Part shown: positions 1-6,305 of the stretch, piece after piece
Numbering within the stretch: the stretch's first letter is position 1
How the letters are laid out: every line of letters begins with the position of its first letter
Source of the DNA: Gammaproteobacteria bacterium
GTDB lineage: Bacteria > Pseudomonadota > Gammaproteobacteria > Pseudomonadales > DSM-25080
DNA length: 10,960 nucleotides
Direction: 5' to 3'
NCBI GenBank assembly: GCA_013372965.1
Contig: JABXIR010000216.1
Coordinates: 1 to 10,960, forward strand
Program-made: the position numbers and the translations under genes
The notes under the pieces: model-generated
Told to the model about the DNA's origin: nothing
The model's input: the letters and a program-made list of their open reading frames with translations, nothing else
Database searches by the model: none

Positions 1-1
1 C

Positions 2-649
2 GTTCACGAAAGCGTTAAAGACCAGTTAATCGACGCGTTATCTGCACGCATCGAGGAGGTATACGGCACAATCGAGTCACAAAAAACGAATCGTGACCTC
101 TGCCGGATCGTCAATCATCAGCATGCCCAACGAGTCGCTGAACTTCTCGAAAATGTACGAGCTACGAGCAAGCGTGTGATTGGCGGAAACGTCGACCTCG
201 ACGATCGCTATATATCACCAACCATCATTGACTCACCGCCGCTCGACTCGAAAATCATGTCGGAGGAAATATTCGGCCCACTGCTCCCGGTTGTCAGCTT
301 CAGCACTATCGACGAAGCGCTGGAACTCATAAATGAGAAGCCTAAACCACTCGCTCTTTATATTTTTTCGAAAAATCGCCGAAACATCGACTATGTTCTC
401 AACAACACAACGGCGGGAGGATCATGCATCAATACCTGCCTGGTTCATTTCATTCACTCGAACTTACCGGTCGGTGGCGTCAATAATAGTGGTATCGGAA
501 AATCTCATGGCAAGTACGGATTCCTCGCCTTCAGTAATGAAAGAGGGGTCGTGGAAGAACGATTTTCTCTCACACATCTACTATTCGCACCCTACACTAA
601 GAGGGTGAGATCGATGATTACACACACGGTGAGGTGGCTAAGCAGATAA
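2..649 (+). CDS. Class-3 aldehyde dehydrogenase, coniferyl-aldehyde type (C-terminal part, open at left edge)
   Basis: The frame is open from base 2 with no start, so 215 C-terminal residues are visible. The enzyme should oxidise an aldehyde to its carboxylic acid with NAD(P)+. Visible family landmarks are EEIFGP at visible residues 88-93, the block LVHFIHSNLPVGGVNNSG (about 147-164) and GKSHGKYGF (166-174), which together mark the ALDH3/coniferyl aldehyde dehydrogenase branch rather than ALDH1/2. By family alignment the catalytic cysteine lies only about ten residues before the first visible codon, so its presence cannot be checked. A basic, partly hydrophobic tail (LLFAPYTKRVRS and on to the end) could contact the membrane, as in some class-3 enzymes. 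The stop TAA shares its last base with the ATG of the TetR gene downstream. The substrate (aromatic or fatty aldehyde) is not decided by the sequence. Family is certain; coniferyl specificity is only a similarity label. Confidence 0.93.
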   Translation, partial: VHESVKDQLIDALSARIEEVYGTIESQKTNRDLCRIVNHQHAQRVAELLENVRATSKRVIGGNVDLDDRYISPTIIDSPPLDSKIMSEEIFGPLLPVVSFSTIDEALELINEKPKPLALYIFSKNRRNIDYVLNNTTAGGSCINTCLVHFIHSNLPVGGVNNSGIGKSHGKYGFLAFSNERGVVEERFSLTHLLFAPYTKRVRSMITHTVRWLSR

Positions 650-1899
650 TGGCAAAGAGCGAGCGAATTCAAGAAAAAAGAAACGCTAAACGACGCAAAA
701 TTGTCGAGAAAGCTTCATATCGCTTTAATCGAGAGGGCTTTCACGGCACGTCCATCTCTAAACTTAGCCGCGAAGTCGGGCTCACCACGACCGGCCTTTA
801 CCACTATGTCGATAACAAAGAGACGCTTCTCTATTATTGTTATCTTGCCACCATTGGTGAAATGGAGCGCATTATTCATCGCGCTGAACAACTTGAAACC
901 GATCCGGTCGATCGTTTCTTTAGTATTATTTTCGATTACTTTTCGGTCTGGAGTGAAATAGCGAGCGGAGATCATCCCACCCTAGCACTGCTCAACGACA
1001 TCGATGCGCTAACGCCTATGCATAAAGAACTGCTGTTGAAGCGATTTCAAGCTGCTTTGATGGCCACGGCGCGAATGTATGAAGATGGCATTGAGGCCGG
1101 GCGATTCAAACCGATCGATTCGGGGCAAGCGGCCCTATTACTAATCTCAATCATCGCCTGGCTACCCATCGTGATCGGACTAAGACCTGACTTTGATCAG
1201 CTGGGTGCAAACTTCCGCGCAACCTTACATATTTTGAAGTTCGGTATTAGTAAAAAGCCCACGCTCGACTGGGATTTACTAAACCAGTCATCCACTAAGA
1301 TCCTCTCCGAGCTCAGCGGACGAATCGAACTTGATGGCACACAAGACAAGATATACCGCAGAGCGACACATGCTTTCAACAAATTCGGTTTTCCGGCGAC
1401 CAAGCTCGACTTAATCGCACAGTCCAACGGTCTAACCAAAGGGGCAATTTACCATTACATCGATAGTAAAGAAGAATTATTGCTTCGTTGTATCGAGCGA
1501 TCGAGCGCCATCAAGCGGTTTATCTTTGATAGCGCAAGACGTAACGCCCCCTCGGGCTTGTTTGCCGTTCTTCTTGCCGCCGTGACCATTGGACGATTGC
1601 AAAACCAGAACATCGGCCCTCTCGCGAGCTCGCGTCTTATCGCTCAGCTCAAACCATGGCACGCAGAAGGCGCTCTTGCGATATGGAATGAAGATCGGCA
1701 GATTCTCGAGAATTTAGTGGTCATGGGCGTCGACGACGGATCGATCCATCAAGATGCTCAACTCGCTGTCGCAGAGGCCATCACCGCCGTCTTGGACTAC
1801 ATCCCAGTTAGCTCGAGTCTTATCGGTCAAGAAGCCGCCCACGACGCGCTTGCATCCTTCTGGTCGGCATTTGAGTCGGGCCTATGCCGAGATGATTGA
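649..1899 (+). CDS. Tandem TetR/AcrR-family transcriptional regulator with two DNA-binding domains
   Basis: The 416-residue product is about twice the usual TetR length (roughly 190-220). The first TetR_N domain covers residues 16-62, with helix-turn-helix core TSISKLSREVGLTTTGLYHY. The second covers residues 233-283, with core TKLDLIAQSNGLTKGAIYHY. Each is followed by a mostly helical region of about 130-170 residues, the usual place for ligand binding and dimerisation. The protein thus looks like two TetR subunits fused head to tail, able to act as a covalent pseudo-dimer or to bind two half-sites. I chose ATG 649 because it overlaps the aldehyde dehydrogenase stop (TAATG) and follows a GAGGTGG stretch at 631-637. 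GTG at 634 would add five residues and is the alternative. Position in the unit suggests it controls the aldehyde dehydrogenase operon, whose promoter lies left of the window. The ligand is unknown; by context it may be an aldehyde, acid or acyl-CoA. Confidence 0.92.
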   Translation: MAKSERIQEKRNAKRRKIVEKASYRFNREGFHGTSISKLSREVGLTTTGLYHYVDNKETLLYYCYLATIGEMERIIHRAEQLETDPVDRFFSIIFDYFSVWSEIASGDHPTLALLNDIDALTPMHKELLLKRFQAALMATARMYEDGIEAGRFKPIDSGQAALLLISIIAWLPIVIGLRPDFDQLGANFRATLHILKFGISKKPTLDWDLLNQSSTKILSELSGRIELDGTQDKIYRRATHAFNKFGFPATKLDLIAQSNGLTKGAIYHYIDSKEELLLRCIERSSAIKRFIFDSARRNAPSGLFAVLLAAVTIGRLQNQNIGPLASSRLIAQLKPWHAEGALAIWNEDRQILENLVVMGVDDGSIHQDAQLAVAEAITAVLDYIPVSSSLIGQEAAHDALASFWSAFESGLCRDD

Positions 1900-2443
1900 C
1901 CTTTGGGTGGTTCGACACGGTGAACCCCTAAGTGACTGGGGGCAGCAGGCCGATCCTGGTTTGTCGGATTTGGGGCAAGCGCAAGCCGCATCGACGCTCG
2001 ATCACCTAGCCGCTTTAAACTACCAAAATATTGTCTCAAGCCCGAAACAGCGGGCTCGCGAAACCGCAATTCCTCTCCTAGCTGCCACATCGAATCAACT
2101 CAGTATTCAGAATGAGATACGAGAGCTTCCCAGTAGCAATATTCCGTCGCAACAACGCCCTGAGTGGCTGCAACGAACGCTTCGATCGACTTGGCCTGAG
2201 GTATCCGACGAGATTCAGGTGTGGCGAAACCAAATTTGGGATTGGGCACTGCGCCTCACGGAACCAACGATTGCATTCTCTCATTTCGTCGTGATTAACG
2301 CGCTTAAGAGTTTCGATAATCCGAGCGGACCGGTCACGCAATTGTTACCGGATCACGCCTCAATCAGCCACTTTCAAATCACCGATTCGTGTATTCGTTG
2401 GCTGTCGACCGACCGCTCCCTTCGCACCGAGGTGCTCAGCTAA
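1892..2443 (+). CDS. Histidine phosphatase family protein (phosphoglycerate mutase-like)
   Basis: This is a short, single-domain member of 183 residues. The motif RHG at residues 8-10 supplies the histidine that becomes phosphorylated (His9). SSPKQRARETA (49-59) carries the phosphate-binding arginine (Arg54). Glu78 in IRELPSSN is the likely acid, and AFSHFVVINAL (128-138) carries the second catalytic histidine (His131). In that motif phenylalanine replaces the glycine of the more usual SHG. All catalytic positions are present, so the enzyme should be active; its substrate is not predictable. ATG 1892 is chosen because MIDLWVVRHG places the catalytic motif directly at the N-terminus, as usual in the family, and because it overlaps the TetR stop by 8 bases, suggesting translational coupling. 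The open frame extends further upstream but only as a shadow of the TetR gene. The TAA stop overlaps the relA stop on the other strand. Confidence 0.88.
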   Translation: MIDLWVVRHGEPLSDWGQQADPGLSDLGQAQAASTLDHLAALNYQNIVSSPKQRARETAIPLLAATSNQLSIQNEIRELPSSNIPSQQRPEWLQRTLRSTWPEVSDEIQVWRNQIWDWALRLTEPTIAFSHFVVINALKSFDNPSGPVTQLLPDHASISHFQITDSCIRWLSTDRSLRTEVLS

Positions 2444-4665
2444 AGGCTCCGCAATCTTTGAGCGCTCAGCACGCCCTTGTGTTGACGAATTTGCAGTAGC
2501 ACTCGATTTAGATGGTCCACCGACGGAACCTTGATGGTGAGATCAATCACCATTTGCTCATCGTCCGTCGTGGTAATATTCAAACTGCTGACGCCAACCT
2601 TTTGTTCTGACAGCATCGCAACAAACTCCTTGAGTGACACATCGGATTGCACTAACGATACCAGTAGGTGCGCCTCAAAGCTGGCCGACTGTCGATTACC
2701 CCAACTGATGTCAAGGATTCGGGCAGGGTCCTTCTGCCGGAGATTGATTAAATTAGGACAGTTACTACGATGCACTGAGACACCTCGACTGAGGGTAATA
2801 AAGCCACTAATGTCATCACCTGGAAGTGGCTGGCAACAGGTGGCGATCGACGATTTAAACTGATCTAAACCCTCAATGACTTCACCCACAACGGGTAGCG
2901 AAGCTGGCCCTTTCAATCGCGTGTCTTTGCCTTTTATCGACGAAGCCTCAAGCTTGCCCGCGATTTTCTGTTCACCCATCAACCTTTGCGCGGCGGCACT
3001 CACTTGACTGGTTCGTAGATCACCAGCACCAACCGCCGCGTACATGCCATCGGGGTCTTTGTAATTCACCACCTCAGCGAGCTCTTTTAAATTGACTGAG
3101 TTGAGCTTTTGCCGCTTCAATTCTTGATCGACGAGCTGCTTACCGAACGTGATATTTTCCTCACGCCCCTCGGTTTTAAAAAAGTGAATCACCTTTGCTC
3201 GGGCTCTCTGGGTGGTCACATAGCCAGAGTCTGGATTGAGCCAATCACGGCTCGGCTTACTCTGCTTCGACGTCAATATTTCGACTTGGTCGCCTGTGGT
3301 TAAAGGGGTATTGAGCGTCACGATTTTTCCACCGACCTTCGCTCCTTTGGTGCGGTTTCCAACCTCGGAGTGAATACGGTAGGCGAAGTCGAGGGGCGTA
3401 GAACCGGCAGGCAAGTCAATGACATCGCCCGCTTTGGAGAAAATATAAATACGATCATGCTGGATCTCATTAATATCCGAGACCGCTGAGTCTGATAGAT
3501 CCTCACTCCACTCTAATACTTGGCGCAGCCACTCGAGCTTCGCTTCATATCCGGTACTTTTTGCCGAGGCGTCGGTCCCTTTGTATTTCCAATGAGCACA
3601 CACACCGAGCTCTGCCTCACGGTGCATGTCGTGTGTGCGAATCTGAACTTCCATCGTTTTACCGTTTGGCCCAAACACGGCCGTGTGCAAGCTCCGATAG
3701 CCATTGGCTTTCGGGTTGGTAATATAATCGGAGAATTGATGTGGTATGTGTCGATAGAGCGAATGAACAACGCCGAGGGCGGTATAGCACTGAGTTACCG
3801 AATCAACGAGGATTCGAAACGCTCGTATATCGAAGAGCTGCTCGAACTCATAACCTTTCAGCTTCATCTTCCGCCAAATACTGTAAATGTGTTTGGCTCG
3901 TCCGGAGATATCTGCTTCGATACCATTCTCGACCAAGTTCTTATGCAACGATTTCTCGACCTCATCGATAAAGGCCTCTCGGTCGACTCGCCGCTCATCT
4001 AGCTTGTTAGCAATAGACTGATACTCATCGGGTTTCAAGTAGCGGAAACTGAAATCTTCGAGCTCCCACTTCAAGTGAGCCACTCCGAGTCGATGAGCCA
4101 GTGGTGCGTAAACCTCCGAAACCTCAATAGCAATCGCCTTACGCAAGTCCGGCGCATGCTTGACGTAGCGCACCACAACCACTCGTTCCGCAAGCTTTAT
4201 AAGCGCGATACGTACGTCATCCGTCATCGCCACCAGCATTTTGCGCATATTGTCGCGACGATTTAAGTTCGCCGAAACAGGGCTCTCAGTGCCTCGACTC
4301 TGACTGAGCGCACCCATCGAAATTAAGCCATCAACCATCTTAGCGACGGAGGAACCGACGACATCCGTCAGATCGTCCAACAGTTGCTCGCGCACAAACC
4401 AGTACACGAATGCTGCGACGAGCGTTTCATCATCGATATCGAGTTCTCGTAGAACCTCAATCGTGTCCACGGCAATTTGAGCAATCGATACGGAGTTCAT
4501 CAATACGGTTTGTCGACCGCCATCACATTTAGAACAGACATGCGAGACCACCTTGGCCAACGCTTCTCGCGTCGCATCAGGGAGGGATTCGAGGCTTGCT
4601 AACCAGCCACTGAACTCTTCGAAATCAAATTGGACTAGGTCAAAGGATTGACGAGTGGTAACCAT
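2440..4665 (-). CDS. relA: RelA, ribosome-associated (p)ppGpp synthetase (GTP pyrophosphokinase)
   Basis: RelA transfers pyrophosphate from ATP to GTP or GDP when uncharged tRNA sits in the ribosomal A site, triggering the stringent response. The 741 residues match the usual length (about 744 in E. coli). Domain order: pseudo-hydrolase (about 30-195), synthetase (about 255-370, with IYSIWRKMK, NPKANGYRSLHT, EVQIRT and AELGVCAHWKYKG), TGS (about 402-467, DRIYIFSKAGDVIDLPAGST), a zinc-finger-like region with Cys610-Cys611 and His632/Cys636, and a C-terminal ACT domain (about 662-738). The hydrolase domain lacks the metal-binding pair: where SpoT/Rel enzymes have His-Asp followed by Glu-Asp, this protein has Tyr88-Trp89 and Arg92-Glu93. 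That identifies monofunctional RelA rather than SpoT, and a separate SpoT should exist elsewhere in the genome. The start at 4665 is preceded by AAGAG at suitable spacing. It converges on the phosphatase gene and diverges from the DUF1643 gene. Confidence 0.96.
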   Translation of the reverse strand: MVTTRQSFDLVQFDFEEFSGWLASLESLPDATREALAKVVSHVCSKCDGGRQTVLMNSVSIAQIAVDTIEVLRELDIDDETLVAAFVYWFVREQLLDDLTDVVGSSVAKMVDGLISMGALSQSRGTESPVSANLNRRDNMRKMLVAMTDDVRIALIKLAERVVVVRYVKHAPDLRKAIAIEVSEVYAPLAHRLGVAHLKWELEDFSFRYLKPDEYQSIANKLDERRVDREAFIDEVEKSLHKNLVENGIEADISGRAKHIYSIWRKMKLKGYEFEQLFDIRAFRILVDSVTQCYTALGVVHSLYRHIPHQFSDYITNPKANGYRSLHTAVFGPNGKTMEVQIRTHDMHREAELGVCAHWKYKGTDASAKSTGYEAKLEWLRQVLEWSEDLSDSAVSDINEIQHDRIYIFSKAGDVIDLPAGSTPLDFAYRIHSEVGNRTKGAKVGGKIVTLNTPLTTGDQVEILTSKQSKPSRDWLNPDSGYVTTQRARAKVIHFFKTEGREENITFGKQLVDQELKRQKLNSVNLKELAEVVNYKDPDGMYAAVGAGDLRTSQVSAAAQRLMGEQKIAGKLEASSIKGKDTRLKGPASLPVVGEVIEGLDQFKSSIATCCQPLPGDDISGFITLSRGVSVHRSNCPNLINLRQKDPARILDISWGNRQSASFEAHLLVSLVQSDVSLKEFVAMLSEQKVGVSSLNITTTDDEQMVIDLTIKVPSVDHLNRVLLQIRQHKGVLSAQRLRSL

Positions 4666-4743
4666 GAAATCACTCTTGAACGCAAATAATTAATTTTGGA
4701 CTAGACTCTGACTTTACACCAACCGACCACCGATTGCCCACAG
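4666..4743. promoter_or_regulatory. Divergent promoter region between relA and the DUF1643 gene
   Basis: These 78 bases separate two divergent starts, so they should hold the promoter of relA (minus) and of the DUF1643 gene (plus). An AT-rich core at 4684-4697 contains the palindrome AATTAATT (4688-4695). I could not pair convincing -35 and -10 hexamers at 16-18 base spacing in either direction: TTGAAC at 4676-4681 is a fair -35 for the plus strand, but the best downstream match, TAGACT at 4702-4707, is 20 bases away. The relA Shine-Dalgarno (AAGAG, minus strand) lies at the left end. The DUF1643 start has no clear ribosome binding site. The promoter role follows from gene layout, not from recognised sites. 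Confidence 0.45.
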
Positions 4744-5220
4744 ATGAAACGACAAGCCATTTTTTCCAAAGACCGAATGTACCGATATGCCCTTTGGCGA
4801 TTATGGGATATGCAGAAGCCATCGGTATGCTTTATCGGGCTCAACCCGTCAACGGCCTCAGATGACGAAGACGACCCGACCACGCGCCGATGTATCACTT
4901 TTGCGCAACAATGGGGATTCGGCTCCCTGTCAATCGCCAATCTCTTTGCGCTTCGCAGTACAAATCCGCGAGTTCTGAGCGAGGTACACGATCCAATCGG
5001 GCAGCGCAACGACGAATGGATTCACACCCTCAGCTTCGACGCAGACATCACCGTCGCCTGTTGGGGAAATCAAGGCACACTAATGGGCCGCTCGGCGAAA
5101 GTACTCGGACTGGTCGATCAGCTATTTTGCTTGGACACTACCCAGTTAGGCCAACCCAAACACCCACTTTACATCCGCTCGAAAACGTCTCTCATCCGCT
5201 TCGCGAAACGCTCCATTTAG
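4744..5220 (+). CDS. DUF1643 domain-containing protein, function unknown
   Basis: The 158-residue protein is covered end to end by the DUF1643 pattern: an aromatic/basic opening (FSKDRMYRYALWRLWD, 7-22), GLNPSTAS (32-39), DPTTRRC (44-50), WGFG (57-60), NLFALRST (66-73), DPIGQRND (83-90), ACWGNQG (105-111) and PKHPLYI (138-144). I see no signal peptide or membrane segment, so it is probably cytoplasmic. The ATG at 4744 is kept over the ATG at 4777 because family members usually have the AxFS...YRYxLWR opening. The function of this family is not established to my knowledge. The order of motifs (GLNPS, then an INV/IANLF-like strand with arginine, then a hydrophobic strand ending in WG, then a late HP) resembles the uracil-DNA glycosylase superfamily; that is my inference. 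It is divergent from relA and precedes the efflux genes by 80 bases, with no evident functional link to either. Confidence 0.85.
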   Translation: MKRQAIFSKDRMYRYALWRLWDMQKPSVCFIGLNPSTASDDEDDPTTRRCITFAQQWGFGSLSIANLFALRSTNPRVLSEVHDPIGQRNDEWIHTLSFDADITVACWGNQGTLMGRSAKVLGLVDQLFCLDTTQLGQPKHPLYIRSKTSLIRFAKRSI

Positions 5221-5228
5221 GGCGTTTC
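5205..5228 (+). other. Stem-loop over the DUF1643 stop codon (possible weak terminator or 3' end structure)
   Basis: GAAACGC (5205-5211) and GCGTTTC (5222-5228) are exact inverted repeats and can be extended by a G-U and a C-G pair, leaving a loop of about six bases that includes part of the TAG stop. No T-run follows, so this is not a standard intrinsic terminator. It may stabilise the 3' end of the DUF1643 message or be fortuitous. Confidence 0.3.
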
Positions 5229-5255
5229 CACAAGCTACATTTGTCTCAAATAACG

Positions 5256-5261
5256 TATACT
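5256..5261 (+). promoter_or_regulatory. Candidate -10 element upstream of the efflux adaptor gene
   Basis: TATACT matches the sigma-70 -10 consensus at five of six positions and lies 39 bases before the adaptor start, a reasonable distance. No good -35 sits 16-18 bases upstream (the bases there read about AGCTAC), and TTGTCT at 5241-5246 is too close. A promoter needing an activator would fit, but so would chance in an AT-rich stretch. Confidence 0.25.
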
Positions 5262-5300
5262 TTGCGAAATAACTGATAAATTGCCAACCGAGCAAAGCCC

Positions 5301-6305
5301 ATGCCTAAAATTTTATTAATGGCTCTACTTCTCGCCATGTCGCCATCCGTGATGTCTCAAGCGAGTCGAGCCGCTCCCGTGATTACCATCGAACTGCCGT
5401 TTTTAAGTAAAAGCGAACAAATCGAGATCGTTGGCACTCTAGAGGCAAAAGCGTCCGTCGACGTCTTTGCTCTCGTCAGTGATCGCGTCTCCTCGATTCA
5501 CTTTCGCCCGGGCGATATTGTCCGCGAGGGCCAAAAATTAATTGAACTTGATCATCGTCGCGAACAAGTGGCGGTTGACCTCGCTCGACTCAATCGAGAT
5601 GAAGCTCGACGCAGCTTCGATCGACTATCCGCCATTCATGAACAAAACGCCTTATCAGAGCAAGACTTAGAGTCGGCTCGTTATCGACTCGAACTCGCGG
5701 AAACGAAATTGCGCGAAGCTGAAATCGAGCTTCAAGACCACATTATTAGGGCGCCTATAAGCGGCCAAGTCGGCTTAACTGACATTCGTGTGGGCAATCG
5801 CATCGACCCCAATACCTTTATCGTAAGTATTCAAGACTTATCCGATCTATACCTAGACATCCGCGTCCCTGAATCACAAGCGCGATTGATTTCTCTGGAA
5901 AGCACCGTTCCGCTAACGACCTGGGCCAATACCAATCAATTCATTGAGGGCACCGTCACGGCTGTTGACGTTAAAATCGATGCCGATCGCCGCACCTTAC
6001 GCGTGCGAATTGCGCTTCCACAAGACACTCAGCTCAAGCCAGGTTCCAGTTTACGAGCGGTACTCCGTTCGGACGGCTCCGAGTACCCTGCTGTGCCCGA
6101 GAGTGCCCTCATGTGGGGTGGCGATGGTGCCTATGTCTGGGTGGTTGAAGAGACGCGAGCAAAGCGAGTCAGTGTTGAAATCGTGCAACGCCAAAGCGGG
6201 CAAGTGTTAGTGGATGGTGACCTTTCAATGAATGATCGCCTCATCGTTGAAGGTGTGCAGCGATTGCGTGATGGGCAAGAAATCCTGGAGCAGCGCAATG
6301 ACTAA
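5301..6305 (+). CDS. RND efflux periplasmic adaptor subunit (membrane fusion protein, AcrA/MexA type)
   Basis: The adaptor links an inner-membrane RND pump to an outer-membrane channel. The 334-residue product opens with a Sec-type signal peptide (MPKILLMALLLAMSPSVMS; cleavage probably near 19-24). There is no lipobox cysteine, so it is a soluble or peripherally bound adaptor rather than a lipoprotein. Then come the first barrel-sandwich (lipoyl) half (about 50-84: VSSIHFRPGDIVREGQKLIELD), a helical hairpin (about 86-146, rich in Arg, Glu, Leu and Ala), the second lipoyl half (IIRAPISGQVGL, 148-159), a beta-barrel domain (about 180-255) and a membrane-proximal domain ending with DRLIVEGVQRLRDGQ. 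The gene overlaps the pump gene by 8 bases, so the two subunits are made together. No regulator gene adjoins. Shine-Dalgarno is weak. Substrate cannot be told from the sequence. Confidence 0.93.
   Translation: MPKILLMALLLAMSPSVMSQASRAAPVITIELPFLSKSEQIEIVGTLEAKASVDVFALVSDRVSSIHFRPGDIVREGQKLIELDHRREQVAVDLARLNRDEARRSFDRLSAIHEQNALSEQDLESARYRLELAETKLREAEIELQDHIIRAPISGQVGLTDIRVGNRIDPNTFIVSIQDLSDLYLDIRVPESQARLISLESTVPLTTWANTNQFIEGTVTAVDVKIDADRRTLRVRIALPQDTQLKPGSSLRAVLRSDGSEYPAVPESALMWGGDGAYVWVVEETRAKRVSVEIVQRQSGQVLVDGDLSMNDRLIVEGVQRLRDGQEILEQRND

Noticed and set aside
634..648. GTG at 634 as the start of the tandem TetR gene
   Set aside because: It lacks an upstream Shine-Dalgarno, whereas ATG 649 overlaps the preceding stop and has GAGGTGG upstream. 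It adds only five residues, so it is kept as an alternative.
1754..1891. Upstream extension of the histidine phosphatase frame
   Set aside because: The extra 46 residues overlap the TetR gene and show no family similarity. The RHG motif belongs at the N-terminus, which fits ATG 1892.
2432..2472. Repeated GCTCAGC (2434-2440 and 2464-2470) and a GTGCT/AGCAC inverted repeat at the convergent junction
   Set aside because: The inverted arms are five bases with a long loop and no T-run, and the direct repeat is only seven bases. Both are within chance expectation and inside coding sequence.
3520..4002. 160-codon open frame antisense to relA
   Set aside because: It lies wholly within the conserved relA synthetase region on the other strand, has no recognisable domain, and is explained by the codon bias of relA.
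4701..5276. Overlapping open frames on both strands around the DUF1643 gene
   Set aside because: The DUF1643 frame has the family motifs from end to end; the others are low-complexity or basic shadows without motifs.
6232..6297. Upstream ATG for the RND pump
   Set aside because: It would put 22 hydrophilic, out-of-family residues before the normal N-terminus. ATG 6298 has a good GGAG site and the usual adaptor/pump overlap.
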